NCBI GenBank assembly: GCA_033064195.1
Contig: JARBJD010000180.1
Coordinates: forward strand, 62,001-126,000
Length of the DNA: 64,000 nt
Direction: 5' to 3'
Source of the DNA: Blattamonas nauphoetae
Lineage: Eukaryota > Preaxostyla > Oxymonadida
The number at the start of each line of letters is the position of its first letter. Position 1 is the stretch's first letter. Of the stretch, positions 41,919-52,989 are shown one piece after another. The position numbers and the translations under genes were made by a program. Under the pieces are notes generated by a model. That model ran no database searches. It was not told the DNA's origin and saw only the letters and a program-made list of their open reading frames with translations.

Positions 41919-43626
41919 ATGCGTCGTACAAAAGTGGAATATGAGCCCCGATTCGGTGCATGTACACCGGCTCTTGCTTTTGCCCTCGCCACTACTGTTA
42001 CGATGATTGCTTGCATATGTTTTTTCCACATCTGTGGCTCCGCATTCTACTACACCATCCTATCGCCATTTTGCACTTACTATTGTATGAGCCCTTTTTT
42101 CATGTTTATACTTCTCTAATGCTTCTCTTTTTCTCCAAGTTGTTTTTGTGACTGGATTGGGGTTGAATTGCATGGGCAAAATTCGAGATCCGACTATGGA
42201 CAAATATCATCTTGCAGTTGATGCATTCGGACTCACTTGCTTCTTCTTCTTTCCGTTCTACTTTGTACTGAGTGGACTGACACTTCACCCTCATCTATAT
42301 TACAGACTCACTGCCGCTCTTATTTTCTTCATGTATGGATAGATATTCTCGATTTTGTTCATTTTTATCATCAAATATTTGTTTAATTCTATCTTCATTC
42401 CACCCATTTAATTCATTTTTTGCGGAATTCGTGCTTAGGATGAACTTTGACACTCTTCTTTTCCAAGGCAAGATATTTGCTTGCTTCAAGTCGGCGTCTG
42501 TCCGAATGTTCGTCATGATCATAATTGGTGTGCCAATTACGCCCGCATTTGTCTTGAGGCCTTTCTCCCTGTTATATTTAACTTTCCATCACTCTTTAAA
42601 CGGTCCTCATTCCCAATCATTCTATCTCTCAATCACACCTCTCCAAATCTCATCCTCTTTCGTTTCAAATTTTCGCTCGAATTAGGCTTTGTTCTGGGAA
42701 CCGTCATCTATCTTCTTGCCTCACTCGAAATCTTTCATACAACAATGACTCCTCTCCCCATTGTTTCATCAGCTCTTGCAGCCTTCTTTTTCTGGGTCGA
42801 CCTTTGCATGATCTTTGTCCATTTCCCTATGGGTGATGTTTTCGGTGAAACGAAGGCAATCATGAAAATGGGACCAGCGGCTCGGGGGTTCGTCTATCTT
42901 CTTCTCTGCATGGGAATGGCGATTCTATTTGCCGGAATTGTTGTTGGCATTACTTTTATTTTTAATCAAACGATCGTGGGAGTTGGGGCACTGACGTTGG
43001 AAGACCGATTCCTCCACGCATTTACTGTGGCTTCATATGGCTTCACACCGGTCATTTTGATCGCGAAATACACAGACAATTACATTCCAGAATTCCCCCT
43101 TGTGCCTGTTGATTTCAACGACAAAAGGGGCAGTCGAAAAGCCCTCAAGAATCAGAAGGTCTCCCAAAAAGGAAAACGAATGCGGCGTCGATTCCGGGAC
43201 ATCTTCTCGTTCATGATTGTGGGCTACCTCTCATATCATTTTATTTGTGTAGCAGCTGGGTTCTGTGGAGGAAAATATCCAACAACCGATTTCAATGTTA
43301 TCTACAACGGTGATGAGTCAGTTGTCATGCTCGTTGCTGGCCTGCTTTCAGCTCATGCACTCTGCACGTTATGTTGTTTCCTGGTGAAGCCCGTCGATCC
43401 GAACGCTGATCCAAAGAAAGGGCGTCAACTACAGCAGCAAGTCGAAGAAGATGAGCAGCAAGGACAGAGCACTCCAACGCCAATGAGGGGTGGCTCTGCA
43501 CAGCAGCTGTCTCTCCCACCTGACCAACAGTTCATGAACCCACAATTTTATTCACAGGCACAATTGCAGATGCTGATGCAACAACCAGGCATGACACAGG
43601 CAGCACCGCAATATGGGCAAGCATAG
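41919..43626 (+). CDS. Polytopic membrane protein of unknown family
   Basis: Exons 41919-42084, 42140-42332, 42439-42527 and 42686-43626 join in frame to 462 residues. About nine or ten hydrophobic helices are visible, for example ALAFALATTVTMIACICFF, FGLTCFFFFPFYFVLSGL, VLGTVIYLLASLEIF, GFVYLLLCMGMAILFAGIVV and VVMLVAGLLSAHALCTLCCF. A basic loop (KNQKVSQKGKRMRRRFRD) precedes the last helices, and the cytosolic C-terminus is Q/P-rich. I do not recognise the family. The even spacing of helices suggests a transporter or receptor-like membrane protein. Confidence 0.75.
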
Positions 43627-43865
43627 ATACCTTTCTTTCTTGTGTTTTTGTTCGTGAAATCTCTACAGAGTGTGATATCTTCATTTTGCCTCGTGTTGAT
43701 GTTCCGCGGACACAGGACACTTCATGGTTTATCTTTAGTCGTAAGGTTTATTACGAAACAGCTCCAAATATCTCAACGAGTTCTTTTGAGGGGACATTGA
43801 GCGGTGAGATTCTTGATCCAGCATTCGTTCTCTGTTTGGGCTTGATCTGTCACCAGCCAGGTTCA

Positions 43866-45168
43866 ATGATCCAACCTCCGAACAATGCACTTGTTCAGGT
43901 CAAGCAGCCAGAAAATGCCGCTGTAAACCGTACCAGCGCCCTTGCAAACCCAACTGTTCAGATCAAGAAAGCACACAACGACATCATTTTCCGCGCTGTT
44001 GTTGATCTTGATGGTAATTACGTTGCAGCATGCAGTGGAGATCGTCACATTTGTTTGCTTTTTTGTATTCAATAGCATATCCATCACTTAAATCGCCAAT
44101 TCACACTTACCTCGCTCATTCTCAGCAATATGGAATGTGTACGGGGATTGTGAGAATGAACTCATGGTGAAATCCAACCTTGCTGCCGTTTTAGATATTG
44201 CCTGGAACGTTACACAAGAGTCTGTTCTCCTTCATCATCAATCCTCTCTCAGTTCATTAATCACCGCAAGTGCCGATAAATCTGTTGCCATTCTTGACAC
44301 AAGCACTGGTGAATGGGAACAAAGCTTTTTCGGACACAAAGCACAAGTCAATTCCGTCTTCCCTCTTCTTCGAACACCAAATCAAATCGCCAGTGCCAGC
44401 GACGACGGGACTGCCAAGGTCTCGTTATTATTTATTAAATGCCTCTAGATATGGGATACAAGAACGGATCAATGTATTCGATCACTCAATATGACATATC
44501 CACTCACGTCTGTTGTTGTTCTTGAGGACGGAGTCACACTGCTGGCTGGTGGGTTAGACAATTGCATTCATGTCTGCATTCTCTTCTTTTTGATACCTTG
44601 CAGATGTGGGATGTTCGGAATTTGGTAAAAATGGAGACTTTGAAAGGTCACAAGGATTCAATCACATCCCTCGCTCTTTCGAAAGATTCACGATTTGTCG
44701 TTTCGAACGGTTTGTCAACCATGCTTCCCTCATCGTATATCTTCTTATGTTCCTCTTTTAAGCCATGGATCACACATTAAAACTCTGGGATGTTAAGCCG
44801 TTCTCAGAAGGAGATAGATGTATCAGAACATTTACTGGACATATTGTATGCTGTTTTTCTAGCACTTCTGTTACTATTCTTTGCCTACTTCACATATTTA
44901 TCCTTATTCGGACATTCATATTCTCATCATCTTCCAGCACGGCCCTGAGAAACTAATGCTCCGTTGCTCCATTTCCGACGACATGCAATATATTCTCAGT
45001 GGAAGTTCGGACAACTGTGCTCATATTTGGAGCCTATCGTCAGGCAAGCACCTCCTCAAGCTCCCAGGCCATCACGGGCCTGTTACAAGTGCTATGATGC
45101 ATCCAAAGGAGCCGATTGTGGTCAGCTCGTCCGCTGATCGATCAATCATTTTGGGAGAATTGTCATAA
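43866..45168 (+). CDS. SNRNP40: U5 snRNP 40 kDa WD40 protein
   Basis: Six exons (43866-44043, 44126-44418, 44449-44571, 44604-44709, 44763-44845, 44938-45168) join to 337 residues, close to the human protein (357). Diagnostic matches to SNRNP40 are WNVYGDCEN, IASASDDGTAKIWDTR, GGLDN followed by MWDVRN, SNAMDHTLKLWDVKPF, EKLMLRCSISDD, KLPGHHGPV and a C-terminal SSSADRSIILGEL. Seven WD blades are expected. In the U5 snRNP this protein binds Prp8, so it points to a normal major spliceosome, as the many introns here require. The first blade is shortened at the exon 1-2 join (SGDPIWNVYGD), so that junction is the least sure. Confidence 0.93.
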
Positions 45169-45550
45169 TTTTCACATTTCATCGAATCAAAAAAGAAAAG
45201 GAAAATTGAGCACAATTCTTGTTCAGACACGTGGGGATCTACAGAAGTCCATTCCCTGCAGGTAACGATTTTGAATTGACCACATGATTTGAGAAGGTCA
45301 GTGATTTGAGATTGATCCGAACCACTTTAATCCTGGATTCTCTTGGACCGACACACAAGAAAGCTGTTCCATGCTGTAATTTAATGATCAATCCTTCTTA
45401 TTTTCAGTGGAGAGTATAATTTCTCTCAGTATAAAGACATACAAGGCAAAGAAACGAAGCTAAACTGAATGCGTAAAAGAAAAGACGAATGAAGGAGTGA
45501 GATGCCATAAGTGATGAAGAAGAAGACCAACATTGAATAAACCATGAAAA
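45169..45550. other. Intergenic region between convergent genes
   Basis: 3' flanks of SNRNP40 (plus) and the laforin-like gene (minus). No gene or repeat is seen. Confidence 0.5.
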
Positions 45551-46674
45551 TTAAAACTTATCCACAAAATCGAGTGTTTCATGTGTCATTAACACGCCAT
45601 GGAAGAGTCCATTGTATTCTGCAAGAATATCTCGAGCATTCTGTCCAGTGAGCTACAAAAGAATAAATATGATGAAAAAGGTTCAAATTCTACACTTCTT
45701 TTACCATACAAGCCACAAGAACCCCAGTTCTACCTGTTCCAGAATGGCAGTGAATACAGACTTTCCCATCCTTTTTAATAAGCTGTAATGTTCACAATCG
45801 AGAAAAAATGGGGTGTTACATTGAGAAAGAGATATTGAAATACCTCTATAACACTTCTGACATATTTTCGGAATGATTGGATGTCCCACGGAACACTTTT
45901 GTCGTCAATTGAGAACATATGAACGTTCATTTTGTGCTCAGCATAATATGGGAGGAGTAAACCATTTGTGTGATAATTTGCTTCCTGATTTGTGTATAAT
46001 GAGAGAAATATGAGAGAGATTGTGTACACACATCCAAGTGAGTGAGAAGGGCGATAACGTTAATTCCTATGTCCTCCAATTCCTTGTGGATCTCGTTGGA
46101 TGCATCAAACATTCTGGAGTATGGCATCGGACATCTGTAGAGAGGATAACTCGATCGTCATTGCTGAAAAAGAAGAAACCTCCAGAAGGGCTTTTCTAAA
46201 TTGGGGATAGTCATCATTTGCACTTTTTTACCCACCTGAAGAATAATAGTTTCAGAATATAGCGAGGGAGGAACAATTGAACCAAAATGAAAAATGTCAA
46301 ACTCCCCAATCATCTATTCTTGGGAGCTGATCTGGTTTGAGCTCTCTGTCCGTCCGAGGTTCCCAGGTGACACCCCGATTGGGGTCAAAATCATCAATTA
46401 TCACATAGGAGTACCTGAAGAAGGTTGTTGGAACATCGAGTGTGATTGTCCAAAGAGAGTCTTCTGTGTAGACCATTCTCCTGGAAAAAGTGAAAAGAAG
46501 GAAGAAATACAATTGATGGCCTGGATTCCAGTGACCGAGCTCCTTGACTTCGCCTAGACCAGACGAGTGAGTTGAGTGAAGGGGTAAAGAAGTCAAACCA
46601 ACAACATAACAATTCTGGCCCCATTTGGATGCAAACCGTAGCGAAAACTTGTGGCTACGAACGGAATTGGACAT
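45551..46674 (-). CDS. Laforin-type glucan phosphatase (CBM20 + dual-specificity phosphatase)
   Basis: Eight exons (46599-46674, 46511-46553, 46303-46480, 46180-46235, 46032-46134, 45844-45984, 45705-45782, 45551-45652) join to 258 residues in one frame with GT-AG introns of 30-67 nt. Residues 1-100 are a CBM20 starch-binding domain: KFSLRFASKWGQNCYVVG, ELGHWNP (binding-site Trp), FFRYSYVII and VTWEPRTDRELKP. The rest is a dual-specificity phosphatase: FWRCPMPYSRMFD, the Asp loop FSIDDKSVPWDI and the catalytic signature HCHSGTGRTG. CBM20 followed by DSP is the architecture of laforin, which removes phosphate from glycogen-like glucans in the cytosol. The signature is CHSGTGR, not the CxAGxGR usual for glucan phosphatases, so substrate preference is open. 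The 67-nt intron at 46236-46302 that links the two domains is the key inference. Confidence 0.82.
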
Positions 46675-46717
46675 TGGAGCAGGTGAGCTTGATTCGAGCT
46701 TATCGAGTGCCTGAATT

Positions 46718-46933
46718 ATGGGACATCACAAAATCGATGATTCCTTCGCAGCATTCACAAAAAGTGCAATGGAAAAACTAAATTTGATGAGGGATAAGAG
46801 GTCATTCATCGCAGAGACAGACAAGTACTCAGAAGGCGTTACAGCGTTTCAGCAACAGTTTCACGAGGTTGTTTTCGAGGTCGCCAGGGCAGTTCACAAA
46901 CAGATATCATCTGAGCACGAGTCCATCCTTTGA
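46718..46933 (+). CDS. Small helical protein of unknown function
   Basis: A 71-residue frame starting MGHHKIDDSFAAFTKSAMEK, predicted mostly helical with heptad-like spacing (FQQQFHEVVFEVARAVHKQI). The ATG is only 43 bp from the laforin-like gene's ATG on the other strand, so the two would share a very short promoter. It could be a short coiled-coil subunit, or the last exon of a longer transcript. No family is recognised. Confidence 0.4.
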   Translation: MGHHKIDDSFAAFTKSAMEKLNLMRDKRSFIAETDKYSEGVTAFQQQFHEVVFEVARAVHKQISSEHESIL

Positions 46934-47290
46934 GAACTTGTCTGCGTTCGGTCCCGGCTCTTCGAGAATCTCCAATGATTCCAGAGTTCCAATTTGTCCA
47001 CCAAACTGAGTTCTGTTCTGTTTGTGGGCAAATAGGAACGATAGAAGCATTGGAGATTCTGGACGAGTCGAGTACGACATCAATGCAATGTTGGAGAACT
47101 CCATCGTGCCAGAGGAGGATGTTGATGTCAGAGGCAGAAGCAGAAGCATTTTCCCAACATTCGCTCACGCTTTCGCTGACAATTCAGATTCTGCCGATCT
47201 CTCCGTCTCCGCTCAAGCAGCGCCAGGAACTCCGCAATTGTTCAGCTTTTCCACATTTCGCGAGGCACAGCCATCCTGAGCGTCTGTTTC
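46907..47290. pseudogene. Head-to-head fragments of an RRM-type gene
   Basis: On the plus strand 46.98-47.08 kb reads EFCSVCGQIGTIEALEILDE, as in the copy at 48.95 kb (EFFHVCGQIGTVEALEILNE). On the minus strand 47.01-46.92 kb reads QFGGQIGTLESLEILEEPG. The two halves therefore form a diverged inverted repeat centred near 46.99 kb. The plus copy continues in another frame (ENSIVPEEDVDVRGRSRSIF). Neither half gives a complete protein. Confidence 0.55.
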
Positions 47291-48139
47291 AGTGAGCAGA
47301 CAGAAGAGCTGCTGGTATTCCGTCAGTCGAGGCGTCTGGTCAGTCAATCGACGACACACCGACTTCGAGAGTGTGACGAGGTGATGAGGCGTGTCGACCA
47401 GCAGCGATGCTCCAAAACGAGTTGGAGATATCCATTCTGAGCACAGTGGATGGGGCAGAAGAATCGCTCGTTGGTTGGTGAATGAAGTGCAAAGTGCAGA
47501 CTGTCTTCTGCAACTCTCTCGCCCATCCCTCTCCTCCCAACCTGCCTCCCCTTCTTCCTCTCACCTCTGTCGCGTGTCTGCTGTTGCGCTGATGCTGGCA
47601 CACAGTTCGTGTGATGTGTCCAGATTGGGTGGATGTGATTCCGTCAAACCAAACTCGAGTTTCGCTCTCGCCACTGATGAGATGAATGTGCGGTCGAGTT
47701 GTGATGTCGCAGACAGTCGCACAGTGCTCAGTTTGGGGCAGCGGGGAAATTGAGGTTGAGGCGGATGGATGGTCAGACGAAAACGGAGTGGCAAAATTGA
47801 ATGTCTGCGGCAGACAGAAAAAGAGAGGCTTGGGAAGCATTGGAGAGGCGTGGAAACGCGAAAGTTCGCAGATTTGGAGTTGGTGAGACAGGCGTTGTTG
47901 CGACGACAGAGGACGACGAGAAGAATAATTGGGTCGACGCAAATGTGATCCGAAGAGAAAGAAGGAGAGATAAAGAGGGATTGGGGGTTCAGATGAAGGA
48001 ATGGCTGGCTTCATTCACGTGGAAGGGTCGAGGAGAGTTTGTTTCTCCAAAATTGACGGAATTGGACTTTTCAATTTGGAAGAAATTTGGGCTTAAAGGA
48101 ACAGACAGAATAAATCAGATAGAGGAAACTGTACCTTGA
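47291..48139 (+). other. Uncertain coding remnant
   Basis: GC-richer than its surroundings with several interrupted plus-strand frames. The last one (47801-48139) is highly charged: MSAADRKREAWEALERRGNA, RRERRRDKEGLGVQMKEWLA, SPKLTELDFSIWKKFGLKGT. A long minus-strand frame (47340-48014) mirrors it. I cannot decide on one gene. It is probably a decayed or multi-exon gene whose structure I cannot resolve. Confidence 0.3.
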
Positions 48140-48850
48140 ATGGTCACTTAGATTAGATCACAAGCATGTCGTTCCAAGTTCGAGTTCAACATCTCCTTCA
48201 ATTCAGATCGCAATGGGTCAAGCTTGACCAATTACTTCACGTCTATGATATTGAAATCAAACAGAAGCAGTTTTGATTCATATTACACCATTTCAGTCAC
48301 TTCAGTGTTGTTTTCATTTTGGTCATCGCTCACTTTCTCAGAATGCTTCTGAGACTTGAAAGACACACTGACAGTGATTGTCGGAAATCGTGACAGTTTG
48401 GTGAAAGTCATGAAGAATTTGCTGGGTTTTGATACGAATCGTCTCGCTCCATAACAAAAGACATCTCTTTTCAGTGTGCCTTCGCCAGTTTCCGGCAGAG
48501 TCACAAGAATTCTTCTGATGCATATTTCGGATCACAGATTAGGATTTGGACACAAACTCGAGACATAAACAAGAAGAGGACACGAGAACAGCGGTACAAA
48601 AAATCGCGTTCGTCGTCTGGCGAACGCATGCAGACCTGCGAAAATGAGCCAGTGTTTCGTCACCTATGTCTCCTAACCCTCCGATTTCTTTGTGTCGACA
48701 CGTTTTTGTCCTCCATCTGCCCGATTTGACACCCAGATATTTTTTATTCCGTCTTGCTTTGTCCCATATGTATCCAACGGCTCGGACTGTCAAAGATTCT
48801 ACACGCATGTCATCGTCTATTGAAACTCAATACAGTTTGCGTTTCGTATA
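48140..48850. other. Gene-poor stretch with one possible minus-strand terminal exon
   Basis: At 48283-48504 the minus strand reads LPETGEGTLKRDVFCYGARR, then FPTITVSVSFKSQKHSEKVS, and ends TEVTEMV. It could be a last exon of a lost gene. The rest shows no coding structure. Confidence 0.25.
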
Positions 48851-49381
48851 GTGATTGTTTTTTCAGCTCTTTATGACAATCTTCCTCCCCGCCTCGTTGA
48901 ATACACCGTCTCACATATTCCTCATTCTGCCCATCAAAACGAGTTCTTTCATGTATGTGGGCAAATAGGAACGGTAGAAGCGTTAGAGATTCTGAACGAG
49001 CCAGGAACCAATGGTGAATATTTGATGGCCAACATCACGTCATTCTCGAATCTTTCTTTGGTGGCCATTCGCTCAGTTGGGCAAGAATATCTGATTGGGG
49101 GCTCGGAGATCTTCATCTCAGGTCCTCTCCTGAGAGAAAAGATGGAGTGGAACCCAAGAGCCATCGTGCTCTATGGCCTTGAAATGCCACGCGACATCAC
49201 ACGAGATGGCGTGATGAAAGCTCTTTCTATGTTCAAGGATATCTATTGGATGAATTTGTCTGCAAAATTGAGCACTGGAGGAGTGAGATTCCTTGAGATT
49301 TCTGGAATTCTCAAAGAAACGCATCCACTGGCACATTTTCTGATTTTACTTTCTTCTCTTCATCATTTTCCACCTCATTAA
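48851..49381 (+). pseudogene. Two-RRM gene fragment
   Basis: The frame contains two RRM-like units: EYTVSHIPHSAHQNEFFHVC with GQIGTVEALEILNEPGTNGE, and NPRAIVLYGLEMPRDITRDG with VMKALSMFKDIYWMNLSAKL. It resembles the fragments at 46.9-47.1 kb. A preceding TTTTTCAG suggests an upstream exon. The 3' end runs into non-coding-looking sequence (HFLILLSSLHHF). It may be a truncated gene or one with exons I could not find. Confidence 0.5.
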
Positions 49382-49560
49382 CTCGATTGAACATTGATTT
49401 TAATTTTCTGAACAGGGTTCGAGAACAAACCCAATGTTCGATTTTGCTCAATCGTTGTCTCTCTCATCAAATCTACCTCATGCAGATTCTTCCTGCATTC
49501 GGCATATCTTCTTCATTTCTCTTCCTTGACACCTCTCAACTTCCCATTAGGCATCAATCT

Positions 49561-50649
49561 ATGGTACAATTCTTGGAAGAAATTACCCCGTCTGGCCCTG
49601 GGACAACAACCCGTTTCTCTGAATTGGTGGACACTCTGAAGAAAGAAGTATATCTCACTGAAGATGATCTGCGACAGCTCTCTTCATTGCTGAAAGACTT
49701 CAAACCATCGAACCAGTCTGCGTTCAACGTCGCCTCATTCGTCAAAGATCTCTGTTGCTCAAATGGTCATACCTGTCAGCAATTTATTGATGGGATATAT
49801 ACTTTGCTGTCGTCGAACCATCCCGAGATTGCATCTGAAACAACGCGATTCCTGAACTGGGTCTCAATGGATGTTCCAGCGTCAACAAAACTGAGATTAG
49901 CGTGTGCAAATCTCGTTGAACACATTCTATCGGCACTCTCTCAGAACAGTACACCCACGTGGGAATGTTACCTTGCCTATCCTGGCTTTCCATCCTTTCT
50001 GTCCTCGTTCCTCGTTCTGAACGCTCCACACAATCTCAAAATGCTGGAAATGCAAAGAAACGTTGATAAACGGACAGTGCGAGAAGCGATCTTCATCAAT
50101 GTGCTGTACCCGTCCAAAGGATACTTGACAATTCTCCTCGCAAACCATCACTGCTTCGCCAATCGCAGCCAACTGGAGCAATTCGCGATTCTTCTCCTCT
50201 TAATCGTTGATGTGAGTGTTTATCATCGCCCAACATTGGACTTCACTCTTTCACTTCCGATTGGGTGTGTGTTGGCCAACATTCTGGCGACGACTTCAGA
50301 CGAAACGATTGCTCACCGAATTGTGCTGCTGATGACTACGTTTCACGACAACTGGAGGGGACAAGGACACGACACTGCCCAGAATGGGAAAACAATCATT
50401 GCTCGGCTTGGACAGGAAGGTGTTTCCGACGCAGTGGAACAGCGGTTGTTCACCCGAACCAAGCTGTCCCTGCCCTCTCTCGTTCAGCGGGACAGCGATG
50501 CTTTGGGGCGCGCTTGGGGAATCAACACGGCCAAACCTCAAAAAGGCCTGTCTGCGTTGCGACGAGATGGACGCCGAAGAATTCGAGCGATTACTCTCAA
50601 AGCAATCACAATGTTTGATATTGATGATGACGAGATTCCCTTGCGATGA
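49561..50649 (+). CDS. ARM-like repeat protein
   Basis: A frame of about 362 residues from the ATG at 49561 (MVQFLEEITPSG). The frame is open further upstream (49387) but a CCCATTAG acceptor-like sequence precedes this ATG, so a small 5' exon is possible. Helical repeats include AFNVASFVKDLCCSNGHTCQ and REAIFINVLYPSKGYLTILL. The tail has RLGQEGVSDAVEQRLF, as in the paralogues at 29.6, 38-39 and 39.4-40.4 kb. A basic stretch (RRDGRRRIRAITLK) and an acidic end follow. Function unknown. Confidence 0.75.
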   Translation: MVQFLEEITPSGPGTTTRFSELVDTLKKEVYLTEDDLRQLSSLLKDFKPSNQSAFNVASFVKDLCCSNGHTCQQFIDGIYTLLSSNHPEIASETTRFLNWVSMDVPASTKLRLACANLVEHILSALSQNSTPTWECYLAYPGFPSFLSSFLVLNAPHNLKMLEMQRNVDKRTVREAIFINVLYPSKGYLTILLANHHCFANRSQLEQFAILLLLIVDVSVYHRPTLDFTLSLPIGCVLANILATTSDETIAHRIVLLMTTFHDNWRGQGHDTAQNGKTIIARLGQEGVSDAVEQRLFTRTKLSLPSLVQRDSDALGRAWGINTAKPQKGLSALRRDGRRRIRAITLKAITMFDIDDDEIPLR

Positions 50650-51547
50650 ACGGAGACATTGTTTGCCTTTTAGAAAGTGATGAAAACAACCTGAGTTTCT
50701 GCGCGTTTTGTTTGTTTCTGTGTTTGACATTCCTCTCCTGATATTCTTTGGTGTTTGGCTCGTTGAGAGGATCAGGGAGTTTACACTTCGTTTTGTTCAC
50801 AATTTTCATCTTCGATGGTTTTGACAAAGAGAAAATGACTCGTTTTCCGTTCTGGGTGTGATCGAAAGAAAATTGAACATCACAGATCTGATGTCAAGTC
50901 AAAACTCTCCCATGAGTTGTTTTCTTGGCGAAAGCCCCGTGTCTCCAATGTCCGCGACAGCAATTCACAAGATCATGAACGATTCACTTTTGAACGCTTT
51001 TCCCGATGATATTGTGAATATTTTACCAGACACTCCCCTTCCACTGGAACTACTAGACGATATCCCTGACATATCTTTCTGTTTGTGCCTGACACCAGGA
51101 ACAGACTGGCCAGTCCTTCGATCAAGAATCATCAACTCGGAATCGCTCTTAACAAATGAATTCAGTTTTATCACTGACCCCGATTCATCACGTGACTCAC
51201 CACTATTCCTGGAATGGAAGACGATTCCAGAGAACCTTCCACAGGCGGAACAAGAGCGATTTCGGCGAATTGGAGTTTGTGGGTCTCTGACACCAGATTC
51301 GGTCCGAAATGAAATCATCTCGAATTATATTGGGATGGACATTCGTGTTCTCCCATTCCTGAAAATTGTGTTGAACTGGTCGAAATCATTCTGTGGAAGG
51401 CAAGAAAACTCCACGCAAGAAGACATGAATTGGGTGATTCTTTCACTCCATTTCCTCCAAACAGTGACGCCACCAGTACTTCCGAACATTCAAGACAATG
51501 GATTGATCTTGGAAAGTCTGTCTTCGCAAATTGGAACTCGCAGAATA

Positions 51548-52558
51548 TAGGGGGTGAACTAATTATGTCCCCTCCAACTTTCTCAATATGTAGGGAAGGG
51601 ATGCAACAAACAATACAAGTATAAAGCTTACACATAGTCGGTACATCGATTATTGTTTTCATTTTACATCATTACGACTTAATTCGATACTTTCAGGAAA
51701 AATGAGATCTCAGACAGACAATTCTCTTTCAATTCTCACTTTTCCAGGAAAGAATGTTGATCAAACGGATTCATCGAGATTCAAAAAACTCGAATTTGTG
51801 AATAACGAACGAAGATCAATCCTATTAAAGTCAAATGGAGGATCCATGCAATGGATGACAGGACAGATTCCTAGATGTCTATCCTCATCATTATTCAAAT
51901 AATTGCTCTCAAAATGCATAGAATTTGACAATTTTTTTGTAGACAATCGATTTCAATGAAATCATATGTCCTCTCGTTCACTATCTCTTTCGATCCTCAG
52001 GAAAAGGTATTGCGATTTTCTTTTATCAAAATCAGTTTTCATTTCTGGATAATAGTGAAGAAATACACGTTTCAATGGAAGATTGAAATTTCTACCGTGG
52101 TTAGAGTTTTCATCCCCATTGTCGTGGATCTTGACAGTGGCTTCGATTCAAGTCTCATTTTCTTATTTCAGGACTTTTTCAGATTATAAGAAGGCCTCCT
52201 ACGTGATATTTATGATCGACCACGCTATACCAACCTTCGAACGAAAAGAGATCGACTTTTCTTTTTTCCACGACCACCGTGAATGGAGCTCTTTATGTGC
52301 ATTTTTTAGAGCACATCACGAGAAAAGAGTTGAAAAGAACTCCTATAGTTAATGTATTTCTGTCGAAGTTTCACACAGAAGAAAATATTCGTAAATCACA
52401 ATCAGAAATGTCTGAATTGAGAGATCTGTAGCACAAAAAATAGAAAATTCTGACATAAACATGAATTGGCTATGTGTAAGACATTGATGAAAAAATCAGT
52501 GCTGGTCACACCTTCGATACAGAGAAAACCTGCGGGGACAGAATTAGTTCACCCCCTA
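51548..52558 (+). mobile_element. 1.0 kb TIR element, TA target, sibling of the one at 22.6 kb
   Basis: The ends are TAGGGGGTGAACTAATTATG at 51548 and the complement of TAGGGGGTGAACTAATTCTG ending at 52558, with TA at 51546-51547 and 52559-52560. Weaker inverted similarity extends to about 45 bp. Ends and length (1,011 versus 1,023 bp) match the element at 22608-23630, but the long perfect arms there are missing here, so this copy is older or a different subfamily. No DDE transposase is seen. Confidence 0.9.
51702..52352 (+). CDS. Small beta-rich spliced protein of the 1.0 kb TIR family
   Basis: Three plus-strand segments look like exons: SSRFKKLEFVNNERRSILLK with SNGGSMQWMTGQI (51702-51902), KSYVLSFTISFDPQEK (51956 on), and YKKASYVIFMIDHAIPTFER with IDFSFFHDHREWSSLCAFF (to 52352). 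Segments have strands closed by a W-containing helix, as in the sibling element (FTFTLNQWKAIISAI). GTAT donor-like and TTTCAG acceptor-like sequences separate them, but I could not build one certain transcript. Function unknown; a single-strand-DNA-binding role is a guess from the pattern. Confidence 0.4.
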
Positions 52559-52989
52559 TACTCTGTGGAAAAGTGATCTTCTTCGATGACATTTCCTCAT
52601 GGCATGCTCGGGTCGCTCCTTTTGCTGAATTCGGAACCAATATTATGCCAATCGATGTCTTATTTCGGAGTTTTCTCGACTCTCTCACACCTTTCACGTC
52701 GGACGCTGTCCCGATCATCTCCATCACCTCCCCTCATCCTCTCACGAACATCAATCCAACACTACAACCCACCCAATCTGTTCTTTCAATGAATATTTTC
52801 GTTGTGGACCCCATCACCTCCGCTGTCGGTCGTCGCACAGCCTTTCCACTCACCATCTCTCTCTCCTCCCTCAAAATGGGTGCAGATTACCTTCCATTTC
52901 TCCTCCTGTCTCCAACGAACCTTGCCCAACAATTTTCCGATAATATAATTCTATCAAACGCTTCCCATCTCAATTCTGATCTTTTAACC

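Noticed and set aside
47340-48014. A minus-strand 224-residue gene
   Set aside because: No domain is recognisable and the opposite strand has an equally long charged frame; I left it as an unresolved remnant.
51548-52558. The TIR element as an introner (ready-made intron)
   Set aside because: The ends are TAGGGG...CCCCTA without GT-AG at the junction, and it contains its own frames; no sign that splicing would remove it.
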